Origin: Reticulitermes speratus
Taxonomy: Eukaryota > Arthropoda > Insecta > Blattodea > Rhinotermitidae
Assembly: GCA_021186555.1 (NCBI GenBank)
Contig: JAJKFL010000014.1
Coordinates: 43,856,700 to 43,920,699, forward strand
Reading direction: 5' to 3'
Length of the DNA: 64,000 bases
Numbering within the stretch: the first letter of the stretch is position 1; each line of letters opens with the position of its first letter. The notes under the pieces were generated by a model. That model was given only the letters and a program-made list of their open reading frames with translations. It searched no databases and had not been told where the DNA came from. Position numbers and translations under genes: made by a program. Shown here piece after piece: positions 21,355-33,595 of this stretch.

Positions 21355-23436
21355 GTGGGCCAAGTTTGGTCTTGTTTCGTGCTTGGGCGAGCTTTTGCCT
21401 TGTGTGCCAGATGTCTCTGTAGTTCGTCTGCATTCCCATTAAGTGATAATAGTGGGCCAGGTTTGGTCTTGTTTCGTGCTTGGGCGAGCTTTTGCCTTGT
21501 GTGCCAGATGTCTCTGTAGTTCGTCTCCATTCCCATTAAGTGATAATAGTGGGCGAGGTTTGGTCTTGTTTCGTGCTTGGGCGAGCTTTTGCCTTGTGTG
21601 CCAGATGTCTCTGTAGTTCGTCTGCATTCCCAAATTAAGTGATAATAGTGGGCCAGGTTTGGTCTTGTTTCGTGCTTGGGCGAGCTTTTGCCTTGTGTGC
21701 CAGATGTCTCTGTAGTTCGTCTGCATTCCCAAATTAAGTGATAATAGTGGGCCAGGTTTGGTCTTGTTTCGTGCTTGGGCGAGCTTTTGCCATGTGTGCC
21801 AGATGTCTCTGTAGTTCGTCTGCATTCCCAAATTAAGTGATAATAGTGGGCCAGGTTTGGTCTTGTTTCGTGCTTGGGCGAGCTTTTGCCTTGTGTGCCA
21901 GATGTCTCTGTAGTTCGTCTGCATTCCCAAATTAAGTGATAATAGTGGGCCAGGTTTGGTCTTGTTTCGTGCTTGGGCGAGCTTTTGCCTTGTGTGCCAG
22001 ATGTCTCTGTAGTTCGTCTGCATTCCCAAATTAAGTGATAATAGTGGGCCAGGTTTGGTCTTGTTTCGTGCTTGGGCGAGCTTTTGCCTTGTGTGCCAGA
22101 TGTCTCTGTAGTTCGTCTGCATTCCAAAATTAAGTGATAATAGTGGGCCAGGTTTGGTCTTGTTTCGTGCTTGGGCGAGCTTTTGCCTTGTGTGCCAGAT
22201 GTCTCTGTAGTTCGTCTGCATTCCCATTAAGTGATAATAGTGGGCCAGGTTTGGTCTTGTTTCGTGCTTGGGCGAGCTTTTGCCTTGTGTGCCAGATGTC
22301 TCTGTAGTTCGTCTGCATTCCCAAATTAAGTGATAATAGTGGGCCAGGTTTGGTCTTGTTTCGTGCTTGGGCGAGCTTTTGCCTTGTGTGCCAGATGTCT
22401 CTGTAGTTCGTCTGCATTCCCATTAAGTGATAATAGTGGGCCAGGTGTGGTCTTGTTTCGTGCTTGGGCGAGCTTTTGCCTTGTGTGCCAGATGTCTCTG
22501 TAGTTCGTCTGCATTCCCAAATTAAGTGATAATAGTGGGCCAGGTTTGGTCTTGTTTCGTGCTTGGGCGAGCTTTTGCCTTGTGTGCCAGATGTCTCTGT
22601 AGTTCGTCTGCATTCCCAAATTAAGTGATAATAGTGGGCCAGGTTTGGTCTTGTTTCGTGCTTGGGCGAGCTTTTGCCTTGTGTGCCAGATGTCTCTGTA
22701 GTTCGTCTGCATTCCCAAATTAAGTGATAATAGTGGGCCAGGTTTGGTCTTGTTTCGTCGCATGCTTGGGCGAGCTTTATTGCCTATTGTGTGTCCATGA
22801 TTGTTCCATCTGTAGTTCGTCTGCATTCCCAAATTAAGTGATAATAGTGGGCCAGGTTTGGTCTTGTTTCGTGCTTGGGCGAGCTTTTGCCTTGTGTGCC
22901 AGATGTCTCTGTAGTTCGTCTGCATTCCCAAATTAAGTGATAATAGTGGGCCAGGTTTGGTCTTGTTTCGTGCTTGGGCGAGCTTTTGCCTTGTGTGCCA
23001 GATGTCTCTGTAGTTCGTCTGCATTCCCAAATTAAGTGATAATAGTGGGCCAGGTTTGGTCTTGTTTCGTGCTTGGGCGAGCTTTTGCCTTGTGTGCCAG
23101 ATGTCTCTGTAGTTCGTCTGCATTCCCAAATTAAGTGATAATAGTGGGCCAGGTTTGGTCTTGTTTCGTGCTTGGGCGAGCTTTTGCCTTGTGTCAGCCA
23201 GATGTCTCTGATAGTTCGTCCTGCATTCCCAAATTAAGTGATAATAGTGGGCAGGTTTGGTCTTGTTCGTGCTTGGGCGAGCTTTTGCCTTGTGTGCCAG
23301 ATGTCTCTGTAGTTCGTCTGCATTCCCATTAGTGATAATAGTGGGCCATTTGGTCTGTTTCGTGCTTGCGAGCTTTTGCTTGTGTGCCGATGTCTCTGTA
23401 GTTCGTCTGCATTCCCAAATTAAGTGAAATAGTGGG
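21355..23436 (-). repeat. 99-bp satellite array, about 21 copies
   Basis: On the plus strand the unit contains GTGGGCCAGGTTTGGTC, TTGTTTCGTGCTTGGGCG, AGCTTTTGCCTTGTGTGCC, AGATGTCTCTGTAGTTCG and TCTGCATTCCC. Spacing is 99 bp, or 97 bp where CCCATTAAG replaces CCCAAATTAAG. Because 99 is 33 codons, minus-strand frames of up to 396 codons appear, repeating peptides such as TNYRDIWHTRQKLAQ. The 97-bp units shift the frame, which argues against coding. One unit near 22755-22810 is scrambled, and the last units after 23170 are full of single-base indels. Confidence 0.95.
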
Positions 23437-23611
23437 ATTTTTCGTGTACAGTTGTAGGAGTTTCGTATGTTGATTCTGCGTCTATTTTCCTCCTTGCTTC
23501 GTATTTCCTGCCGCACACCTCACTAGAAAACACAAAGATACTGGTATCAGTAAGTACAGAGCCATGGCCTGTTAAAGCGATGATTGAAGTATTACGCTGA
23601 GTGGTTCAATT
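23437..23611. other. Unique spacer
   Basis: No recognisable feature. Confidence 0.4.
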
Positions 23612-23958
23612 CAGGTGGCGCACCGGGGGGGGGCTTCCGGATGACCCCCAAACATCCTAAAACCGAATTTAAAAACAGATATTGTGAGATTTATGATATA
23701 TACGTTTTACGTATTTTACCCTGTCAGTCGCAAATCAGCCCTGAAATAACTGTGACAGTTCATTGAATTTTAAATAAATTCATAAATTAAACAATAGATA
23801 GGAACTTTTTAAGCTGTACATGTAGTTATGTTGTCTGATAAATATGTAGTTGCGCAGTGTTAGTGTGTTTGACGTTTTTAACATAATTTTAAACAAACAA
23901 ATTAATATATATAAAGGTCGCCCCCCTCCCCCCCACGAAAAATTCTGGTTGCGCGCCA
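23612..23958 (+). mobile_element. hAT-like MITE, second family, copy 1
   Basis: The left end is CAGGTGGCGCACC followed by a G9 run. The right end, read inverted, is ACTGGCGCGCAACCAGAATT followed by a G-rich run. The combination of GCGCNCCAGAATTTTTC and a G-run is typical of a non-autonomous hAT family in insects, recalled from memory. The interior is AT-rich and non-coding. A related end is at 30280. Confidence 0.65.
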
Positions 23959-24004
23959 GTTAGCAATTCCATTCCAGCTGTGTGGCTCTTTCATCTAACG
24001 GGCT

Positions 24005-24685
24005 TACCATATGTTCATGACATCGCCATGCTGTCTGTATGCCCCACCATATGTTCATGGCATCGCCATGCTGTCTGTATGCCCAACCATATGTTCATGA
24101 CATCGCCATGCTGTCTGCATGCCCCACCATATGTTCATGGCATCGCCATGCTGTCTGTATGCCCCACCATATGTTCATGACATCGCCATGCTGTCTGTAT
24201 GCCCCACCATATGTTCATGACATCGCCATGCTGTCTATATGCCCCACCATATGTTCATGACATCGCCATGCTGTCTATATGCCCCACCATATGTTCATGA
24301 CATCGCCATGCTGTCTGTATGTCCCACCATATGTTCATGACATCGCCATGCTGTATGTATGCCCCACCATATGTTCATGACATCGCCATGCTGTATGTAT
24401 GCCCCACCATATGTTCATGGCATCGCCATTCTGTCTGTATGCCCCACCATATGTTCATGACATCGCCATGCTGTCTGTATGCCCCACCATATGTTCATGG
24501 CATCGCCATGCTGTCTGTATGCCCCACCATATGTTCATGACATCGCCATGCTGTCTGTATGCCCCACCATATGTTCATGACATCGCCATGCTGTCTGTAT
24601 GCCCCACCATATGTTCATGACATCACCATGCTGTCTGTATGCCCCACCATATGTTCATGACATCGCCATGCTGTCTGTATGCCCC
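24005..24685 (+). repeat. 40-bp minisatellite, about 17 copies
   Basis: The unit is GCCCCACCATATGTTCATGA followed by CATCGCCATGCTGTCTGTAT. Single-base variants (TTCATGG, GTATGTAT, CTATAT, CATCACC) are scattered and mostly shared between non-adjacent units. Frames of 60-73 codons arise from it. Confidence 0.95.
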
Positions 24686-25117
24686 CCTTTTCGGTTGAGT
24701 TTTCAAGAAACTTGTCAAAACATTAGACTGTTTCTGCACACCCCGCATGTGCATGTAGTAGTAACAAGATGGCGGGCCCGCAAACATGTCAGCTGAGAGC
24801 GACATCAGCGCCACATACTTCCGGTTTTAAATTGTTTTGTGGTAAGAGCTTGGAGGAATGTGAAGTAACGACATGGCCACCACACGGGAATTTGACGGCC
24901 ACAACTTACGAACAACTGGGGATAGGCATGCGATGTTAGGTACGGGAGACAGATCGTAAACACAACGATACATCGTGTACGAAACTTTCTTTCAAACTTA
25001 GAACTTACAAACATGGCACCGATGCGAAACTCTGACGTTGTATCCGTCAAATTCGCCGTGTGCAGAACATGTGCTTACGTAACGTGTTGGACGCCAAATT
25101 GAAACACAAGAGTAGTA
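24686..25117. other. No recognisable feature
   Basis: Unique sequence with no gene or repeat seen. Confidence 0.4.
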
Positions 25118-25408
25118 ATGCTGAAGAAACTAACTAACTCCATGGAACAGAGTCTTTCTTGAGAAGCTAGCAGGTCGTCAGCTAGTCAAGAAATTCCCCG
25201 CGTGTTATGGAACCCGAAGGTTCATTACCGCACTCACACGAGCCCGCCACCTGTCCGTATCCTGAGCCATATCAATCCAGTCCATGTCCCCCATCCCACT
25301 TCTTGAAGATCCATTTTAATATTATCCTCCCATCTACGCCTGGGTCTTCCAAGTGGTCTCCTTGTTCCAAATCTCATGTTCCTTTTCCGTTGCTTAAGTT
25401 GTACCATA
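25118..25408 (-). mobile_element. LINE-2 3' remnant
   Basis: In plus-strand reading: CTAACTAACTCCATGG, AGCAGGTCGTCAGCTAGTC, TATGGAACCCGAAGGTTCAT, TCCTGAGCCATATCAATCC, TTCTTGAAGATCCATTTTAA and CTGGGTCTTCCAAGTGGTC. Minus-strand translation gives the LINE-2 C-terminus with RWR and NLRVP. This copy extends further 5' than the one at 19095. Confidence 0.88.
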
Positions 25409-25589
25409 GAATCAGTCCAGGTCCGAGGCTTTGTATAGTGGTTCGTAACATGGTAATTTTTTACGGTGAGGAGTTGTTAGCACCTCGCCCAACCCCAAGC
25501 TGGAGTACCACCCTTGCCGGCTGTCCGCGACTGCTTATTCAATGTATTCGCAGCTACCCTCCATCCGCAACCTGAGGACGCGCCATGCC
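25409..25589. mobile_element. Shared repeat module, second copy
   Basis: This is homologous to 19246-19441 (GTCCAGGTCCGAGGCTTTG, ATTTTTTACGGTGAGGAG, CAACCTGAGGACGCGCCATG). It sits in the same order between a LINE-2 tail and the 23-bp array. Confidence 0.78.
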
Positions 25590-25732
25590 GTGGTGACAGA
25601 GACCGACTTATCGTGGTGACAGGGACCGACTTATCGTGGTGACAGGGACCGACTTATCGTGGTGACAGGGACCGACTTATCGTGGTGACAGGGACCGACT
25701 TATCGTGGTGACAGGGACCGACTTATCGTGGG
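25590..25732 (+). repeat. 23-bp minisatellite, about 6 copies
   Basis: The unit is the same as at 19442 (GTGGTGACAGGGACCGACTT plus ATC), including a first unit with GAGACC. Confidence 0.95.
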
Positions 25733-25957
25733 GCTCTCGGCGGCCGCCTGTTTCGCCAACTTGGCCGGGCCGTGATGCTTCTGAACGGGATAGCAGAACT
25801 GTGGGGCCTGTTGTACACGTGTTGTGAGTGCAGCGGACAGTGCAGATTGGGGTCATGCTGGTTGTATACCTGTCCACTGCTTCAGAATGTGCCCTGGCGT
25901 CATATTTGTAAACAAACTGCGATAAAAGATACTGCTCTAATCGCCAGTTTAAAGTTA
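25733..25957. other. Unique spacer
   Basis: No recognisable feature. Confidence 0.4.
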
Positions 25958-26195
25958 CCGCTGTAGCTCAGTCAGCATAGTGACTAGAATACAGGCTCGA
26001 CGCAAGAGGCACGTGGTTCGATTCTCGGCACGGCGTCTGTTTTCTGCAGGGCATCTAGACGTGCTCTGCGGCCCACTTGGCTCCCTGCTTAATGGTACCG
26101 GGGGCCCTTCAGTGGCGGGGGCCTGAATTTGACCACTCTCCTCCTAATGTTGAAGTTAAGAATAAGCGGCGCTATATCTCTACGCCCACTATATG
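25958..26195 (+). mobile_element. SINE-B, tRNA-derived SINE
   Basis: The head has CTGTAGCTCAGTCAGCATAG (A-box) and GTGGTTCGATTCTCG (B-box, about 26013-26026). The body includes TCTGCGGCCCACTTGG, TTTGACCACTCTCCTCC and GAAGTTAAGAATAAG, the same blocks as the SINE-B copies at 35449 and 38050. It ends near CTACGCCC without a clear CTTTAC tail. It is unlikely to be a functional tRNA, since the acceptor stem does not close. Confidence 0.78.
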
Positions 26196-26970
26196 CCTTC
26201 GTGGTATGAACAGGGTGAATTGTAGCCTTTTTAACTTTATGCTCCAGTTGGGCGCAGAAGTGCCTGTGAAGTGCCGGTCTTATCGTCAGGTGTACGAGCA
26301 CATTGTGGTCACAGCGTGAAAATGAGTTTAGCGGGTCTGAAGTTATTATAGGCCATTTATGGGCTCGTGTGCGTGGCGAACCGTGTGCCCTCTCACCCGC
26401 CAGTCCGTGTGATGTGGACTTGCGGGTGAGGCGGGCACGTTCAGGATGGACTGATGGGTGAGGTGGCACACTGCTGGCCACGCCTGCCCAGAGCTCTCGA
26501 GTTGCTGAGCGACCTGTAAGTGCGGTAAGATAGTTTTGGCAAAACCGGTGGATTATCTATTACAGCTTTTGGTTACGAATTCGTCAAGAACTGTAGAACT
26601 GCGTGAGGTTACGTGAATGCGTGCGGCTGTACTTGTGCGTGTTTGTTGTTTAGTTGGTAGGAGAACGTAAAGCGGTTCACAGCCCGGTCACGTGTCTGGA
26701 GGGGCCGTGGACAGAGGGGCGACGAACACACCACTCTTCCTGAGAATCGAATCCCAGTCGCCCGAACTGCTGTGTTTCGTTCGTCTATACAAACACTTCC
26801 ATTTGGAGACTGTAGTAAGTACTTCCTGTGCCAGAAATTCTGGAGGAAGGAAGTTTGTTCTGTGCGGTGTTTGATCACGAAACGGAGACGCCGATAGATA
26901 GATAGCAGCCAGCCTCACGCGGCCGTGAGTCACCGTTTGTGCGCAAACACATCGGCACGACAGCGGGCAC
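26196..26970. other. No recognisable feature
   Basis: Unique sequence. The minus-strand frame at 26089-26481 overlaps the SINE and shows no motif. Confidence 0.4.
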
Positions 26971-29900
26971 CAACGTGTGCGGACACTGACATACACCAAC
27001 GTGTGCGGACACTGACATACACCAACGTGTGCTGGCACTGACATACACCAACGTGTGCGGACACTGACATACACCAACGTGTGCGGACACTGACATACAC
27101 CAACGTGTGCGGACACTGACATACACCAACGTGTGCGAACACTGACATACACCAACGTGTGCGGACACTGACATACACAACGTGTGCGGACACTGACATA
27201 CACCAACGTGTGCTTGGCACCGACATACACCAACGTGTGCTGGCACCGACATACACCAACGTGTGCGGACACTGACATACACCAACGTGTGCGGACACTG
27301 ACATACACCAACGTGTGCGGGCACTGACATACACCAACGTGTGCAGGCACTGACATACACCAACGTGTGCGGGCACTGACATACACCAACGTGTGCAGGC
27401 ACCGACATACACCAACGTGTGCAGGCACTGACATACATCGTGTGCAGGCACTGACATACACTAACGTGTGCAGGCACTGACATACACCAACGTGTGCAGG
27501 CACTGACATACACCAACGTGTGCAGGCACTGACATACACCAACGTGTGCAGGCACTGACATACACCAACGTGTGCTGGCACCGACATACACCAACGTGTG
27601 CTGGCACCGACATACACCAACGTGTGCGGACACTGACATACACCAACGTGTGCGGACACTGACATACACCAACGTGTGCGGGCACTGACATACACCAACG
27701 TGTGCGGGCACTGACATACACCAACGTGTGCGGGCACTGACATACACCAACGTGTGCGGGCACCGACATACACCAACGTGTGCAGGCACTGACATACATC
27801 GTGTGCAGGCACTGACATACACTAACGTGTGCAGGCACTGACATACACCAACGTGTGCAGGCACTGACATACACCAACGTGTGCAGGCACTGACATACAC
27901 CAACGTGTGCAGGCACTGACATACACCAACGTGTGCTGGCACTGACATACACCAACGTGTGCGGACACCGACATACACCAACGTGTGCGGACACTGACAT
28001 ACACCAACGTGTGCGGACACTGACATACACCAACGTGTGCGGACACTGACATACACCAACGTATGCGGACACTGACATACACCAACGTGTGCTGGCACCG
28101 ACATACACCAACGTGTGCTGGCACCGACATACACCAACGTGTGCGGACACTGACATACACCAACGTGTGCGGACACTGACATACACCAACGTGTGCGGGC
28201 ACTGACATACACCAACGTGTGCAGGCACTGACATACACCAACGTGTGCGGGCACTGACATACACCAACGTGTGCAGGCACCGACATACACCAACGTGTGC
28301 AGGCACTGACATACATCGTGTGCAGGCACTGACATACACTAACGTGTGCAGGCACTGACATACACCAACGTGTGCAGGCACTGACATACACCAACGTGTG
28401 CAGGCACTGACATACACCAACGTGTGCAGGCACTGACATACACCAACGTGTGCTGGCACCGACATACACCAACGTGTGCTGGCACCGACATACACCAACG
28501 TGTGCGGACACTGACATACACCAACGTGTGCGGACACTGACATACACCAACGTGTGCGGACACTGACATACACCAACGTGTGCGGGCACTGACATACACC
28601 AACGTGTGCGGGCACTGACATACACCAACGTGTGCGGGCACTGACATACACCAACGTGTGCGGGCACCGACATACACCAACGTGTGCAGGCACCGACATA
28701 CACCAACGTGTGCAGGCACTGACATACACTAACGTGTGCAGGCACTGACATACACTAACGTGTGCAGGCACTGACATACACCAACGTGTGCAGGCACTGA
28801 CATACACCAACGTGTGCAGGCACTGACATACACCAACGTGTGCAGGCACTGACATACACCAACGTGTGCTGGCACTGACATACACCAACGTGTGCGGACA
28901 CCGACATACACCAACGTGTGCGGACACTGACATACACCAACGTGTGCGGACACTGACATACACCAACGTGTGCGGACACTGACATACACCAACGTGTGCG
29001 GACACTGACATACACCAACGTGTGCGGACACTGACATACACCAACGTGTGCGGACACTGACATACACCAACGTGTGCTGGCACCGACATACACCAACGTG
29101 TGCTGGCACCGACATACACCAACGTGTGCTGGCACCGACATACACCAACGTGTGCGGACACTGACATACACCAACGTGTGCGGACACTGACATACACCAA
29201 CGTGTGCGGGCACTGACATACACCAACGTGTGCGGGCACTGACATACACCAACGTGTGCGGGCACTGACATACACCAACGTGTGCAGGCACCGACATACA
29301 CCAACGTGTGCAGGCACTGACATACATCGTGTGCAGGCACTGACATACACTAACGTGTGCAGGCACTGACATACACCAACGTGTGCAGGCACTGACATAC
29401 ACCAACGTGTGCAGGCACTGACATACACCAACGTGTGCAGGCACTGACATACACCAACGTGTGCTGGCACCGACATACACCAACGTGTGCTGGCACCGAC
29501 ATACACCAACGTGTGCGGACACTGACATACACCAACGTGTGCGGACACTGACATACACCAACGTGTGCGGGCACTGACATACACCAACGTGTGCGGGCAC
29601 TGACATACACCAACGTGTGCGGGCACTGACATACACCAACGTGTGCAGGCACCGACATACACCAACGTGTGCAGGCACTGACATACATCGTGTGCAGGCA
29701 CTGACATACACTAACGTGTGCAGGCACTGACATACACCAACGTGTGCAGGCACTGACATACACCAACGTGTGCAGGCACTGACATACACCAACGTGTGCA
29801 GGCACTGACATACACCAACGTGTGCTGGCACCGACATACACCAACGTGTGCTGGCACCGACATACACCAACGTGTGCGGACACTGACATACACCAACGTG

Positions 29901-30187
29901 TGCGGACACTGACATACACCAACGTGTGCGGGCACTGACATACACCAACGTGTGCAGGCACTGACATACACCAACGTGTGCGGGCACTGACATACACCAA
30001 CGTGTGCAGGCACCGACATACACCAACGTGTGCAGGCACTGACATACATCGTGTGCAGGCACTGACATACACTAACGTGTGCAGGCACTGACATACACCA
30101 ACGTGTGCAGGCACTGACATACACCAACGTGTGCAGGCACTGACATACACCAACGTGTGCAGGCACTGACATACACCAACGTGTGCA
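26971..30187 (-). repeat. 26-bp minisatellite, about 124 copies
   Basis: The plus-strand unit is CAACGTGTGCGGACACTGAC plus ATACAC. The variable segment is GCGGACACTG, GCAGGCACTG, GCGGGCACTG, GCTGGCACCG or GCAGGCACCG. A shortened unit with ATACATCGTGTGC recurs at 27432, 27793, 28310, 29321, 29682 and 30043. Three of these intervals are 361 bp, which defines a 14-unit higher-order block. The 26-mer has no minus-strand stop in any frame, so all three frames stay open for hundreds of codons with the same 26-residue cycle (for example CQCLHTLVYVSACTRWCM). I treat these long frames as non-coding. Confidence 0.97.
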
Positions 30188-30279
30188 CACACACAAACTA
30201 GAACCCTTCGGCATGTCTCAGCGATAAATCGCCAACCTCAGGGAGACGTCAGTGCAGAGGAATATATAATATTAATACA

Positions 30280-30540
30280 CAGGTGCGCACCCAGAATTTT
30301 TCCCTGGGGGGGGGAGGGACCCTGAGGCTATAGATAATTTGTGTTTGATTTTAAAAATTATGTTATAAAATCATGTCGTAAGTACAACATAACATTGTAA
30401 CTGAATTTATACACATGTTCCATGACTCAATCACAGTGTCCTATCTTATTGTTATGTTTTTAATTTTGTCAATTTAATTTTCAAAATTCCAATGTACTAG
30501 TTAACAGCCGATTTCAGCGGCTGATTTAGGCTGAAGGGTC
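30280..30540 (+). mobile_element. hAT-like MITE, second family, copy 2 (3'-truncated)
   Basis: The left terminus is CAGGTGCGCACCCAGAATTT followed by a G10 run, matching the inverted right end at 23958. AT-rich non-coding sequence follows. The right terminus is not found; it may have been lost where the 114-bp element begins. Confidence 0.65.
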
Positions 30541-31595
30541 AATCACGTTCTGCCCACACAGTGTATTTATGTGCTTTGTGTGGATCTCAGAACAAACAGC
30601 GATTATTTCACTGTACAGCATTAACTGACTGGTTTGTATAACTGAGACGGAGTGTGTTTACTGCGCGGTACGGACTGTATTTATGTGTTTTGTGTGGATC
30701 TCAGAACAAACAGCGATTATTTCACTGTACAGCATTAACTGACTGGTTTGTATAACTGAGACGGAGTGTGTTTACTGCGCGGTACGGACTGTATTTATGT
30801 GTTTTGTGTGGATCTCAGAACAAACAGCGATTATTTCACTGTACAGCATTAACTGACTGGTTTGTATAACTGAGACGGAGTGTGTTTACTGCGCGGTACG
30901 GACTGTATTTATATGTTTTGTGTGGATCTCAGAACAAACAGCGATTATTTCACTGTACAGCATTAACTGACTGGTTTGTATAACTGAGACGGAGTGTGTT
31001 TACTGCGCGGTACGGACTGTATTTATATGTTTTGTGTGGATCTCAGAACAAACAGCGATTATTTCACTGTACAGCATTAACTGACTGGTTTGTGTAACTG
31101 AGACGGAGTGTGTTTACTGCGCGGTACGGACTGTATTTATGTGTTTTGTGTGGATCTCAGAACAAACAGCGATTATTTGACTATACAGCATTAACTGACT
31201 GGTTTGTATAACTGAGACGTAGTGTGTTTACTGCGCGGTACGGTCTGTATTTATGTGTTTTGTGTGGATCTCAGAACAAACAGCGATTATTTGACTATAC
31301 AGCATTAACTGACTGGTTTGTGTAACTGTGACGGAGTGTGTTTACTGCGCGGTACGAACTGTATTTATGTGTTTTGTGTGGATCTCAGAACAAACAGCGA
31401 TTATTTCACTGTACAGCATTAACTGACTGGTTTGTATAACTGAGACGTAGTGTGTTTACTGCGCGGTACGGACTGCATATTTATATATAATTCAGGTTAA
31501 TTTTCAACAATTCCACAGCACATATTTTAGGAAATAGTTATTGTATTGTATTGTATTGTATTGTATTGTATGTTTTGTTTGCCGGAGGGCTGACT
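30541..31595 (+). repeat. 114-bp satellite element, copy 2 with 3' flank
   Basis: It enters at ACGTTCTGCCCACACAGTG, carries about eight 114-bp units to about 31473, and exits through GCATATTTATATATAATTCA. The further 3' flank (GGTTAATTTTC, CACAGCACATATTTTAGG, TATGTTTTGTTTGCCGGA) matches the flank of the inverted copy at 46612-46720. The element therefore has unique sequence on both sides of its array. Units here are closer to each other than to copy 1. Confidence 0.92.
31541..31569 (+). repeat. (TTGTA)n microsatellite
   Basis: Five to six copies of the pentanucleotide inside the 3' flank of the 114-bp element. The homologous position near 46645 lacks the expansion. Confidence 0.93.
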
Positions 31596-31754
31596 CCAGT
31601 CAGTTATGCATCCGGAAGTTCCTGCGACCGGCCATCTGGACGCAGGTTTTCTTGGGTTTCTTCTGTTTTCAAGCAAATGCTTAGATGTTAACCGAAGTTC
31701 CAAGTTGACAGTGCATGCTTCTCATGCAGCCTTCCAATTTATATTAATCAAAAT

Positions 31755-31875
31755 TAGCCCCGTTGCTTTGAGGTGAAGCAATTTTTCTCCCATGGCGCAA
31801 CAGCCCTACCCGGACCTACGCCTCCTCATTATCGAGGCTTCACAATCACACACAACACTCGCCCGCGTGGATTTG
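31755..31875 (-). mobile_element. SINE-C 3' fragment
   Basis: CTCCCATGGCGCAACAGCCC, CTCATTATCGAGGCTTCAC and AATCACACACAACACTC match the SINE-C insertion at 51066-51322. The pol III head is not readable here. Confidence 0.6.
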
Positions 31876-32065
31876 ATTTTTGGTTGTAATGTTTCGCAGA
31901 CGTCTTGCTCTTGAAGTTACAGATTCCAATCTTGTCCCAGACACCTGTCATGTTTGCATATTCCCACTGTTTCCCAAAATCCGTGCAGTAACCTTGGCCT
32001 ACAATTGGTGTGGCAGGTAACAATTGCGGGATGTCTGTAATTGGTGTATAAGTTTTGAATTTTAT

Positions 32066-33595
32066 GGTTATGACACGTTATACTTTGACATGTGGCCTGT
32101 TTGATTATGACACGTAGTTTGACATGTGGCCTGTTTGATTATGACACGTTGTAGTTTGACATGTGGCCTGTTTGATTATGACACGTAGTTTGACATGTGG
32201 CCTGTTTGATTATGACACTTTGTAGTTTGACATGTGGCCTGTTTGATTATGACACGTAGTTTGACATGTGGCCTGTTTGATTATGACACGTAGTTTGACA
32301 TGTGGCCTGTTTGATTATGACACGTTGTAGTTTGACATGTGGCCTGTTTGATTATGACACATTGTAGTTTGACATGTGGCCTGTTTGATTATGACACGTT
32401 GTAGTTTGACATGTGGCCTGTTTGATTATGACACGTTGTAGTTTGACATGTGGCCTATTTGATTATGACACGTTGTAGTTTGACGTGTGGCCTGTTTGAT
32501 TATGGCACGTTGTAGTTTGACATGTGGCCTGTTTGATTATGACACGTTGTAGTTTGACGTGTGGCCTGTTTGATTATGACACGTTGTAGTTTGACGTGTG
32601 GCCTGTTTGATTATGACACGTTGTAGTTTGACGTGTGGCCTGTTTGATTATGGCACGTTGTAGTTTGACATGTGGCCTGTTTGATTATGACACGTAGTTT
32701 GACGTGTGGCCTGTTTGATTATGACACGTTGTAGTTTGACGTGTGGCCTGTTTGATTATGACACGTTGTAGTTTGACATGTGGCCTGTTTGATTATGACA
32801 CGTTGTAGTTTGACGTGTGGCCTGTTTGATTATGACACGTTGTAGTTTGACATGTGGCCTGTTTGATTATGACACGTTGTAGTTTGACATGTGGTCTGTT
32901 TGATTATGACACCTTGTAGTTTGACATGTGGCCTGTTTGATTATGACACCTTGTAGTTTGACACGTGGCCTGTTTGATTATGACACGTTGTAGTTTGACA
33001 TGTGGCCTGTTTGATTATGACACGTTGTAGTTTGACGTGTGGCCTGTTTGATTATGACACCTTGTAGTTTGACACGTGGCCTGTTTGATTATTACACGTT
33101 GTAGTTTGACATGTGGCCTGTTTGATTATGACACGTTGTAGTTTGACATGTGGCCTGTTTGATTATGACACGTTGTAGTTTGACGTGTGGCCTGTTTGAT
33201 TATGACACCTTGTAGTTTGACACGTGGCCTGTTTGATTATTACACGTTGTAGTTTGACATGTGGCCTGTTTGATTATGACCCCTTGTAGTTTGACATGTG
33301 GCCTGTTTGATTATGACACGTTGTAGTTTGACATGTGGCCTGTTTGATTATGACACGTTGTAGTTTGACGTGTGGCCTGTTTGATTATGACACCTTGTAG
33401 TTTGACACGTGGCCTGTTTGATTATTACACGTTGTAGTTTGACATGTGACCTGTTTGATTATGACACGTTGTAGTTTGACATGTGGCCTGTTTGATTATG
33501 ACACGTTGTAGTTTGACGTGTGGCCTGTTTGATTATGACACATTGTAGTTTGACACGTGGCCTGTTTGATTATTACACGTTGTAGTTTGACAGGT
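32066..33595 (+). repeat. 37-bp minisatellite, about 41 copies
   Basis: The unit is GTTTGATTATGACACGTTGT plus AGTTTGACATGTGGCCT. A 34-bp variant (GACACGTAGTTTG) is common at the left end. Variants GACGTGTGG, GACACCTTG and ATTATTACACG appear in repeating groups, with a block of about four units recurring between 32940 and 33560. Confidence 0.95.

Noticed and set aside
21261-23516. Minus-strand open frames of 262-396 codons in the 99-bp array
   Set aside because: The unit is divisible by three, but 97-bp units shift the frame repeatedly. Several overlapping frames encode the same DNA.
24005-24685. CRISPR array
   Set aside because: This array and the others have no unique spacers between repeats; they are contiguous tandem repeats in a eukaryotic genome, and no cas gene is present.
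27461-29707. Minus-strand open frame of 748 codons, cysteine-rich 26-residue repeat
   Set aside because: It is the 26-bp array read in one of three equivalent open frames. There are no non-repeat ends and no codon bias, and the other two frames are equally open.
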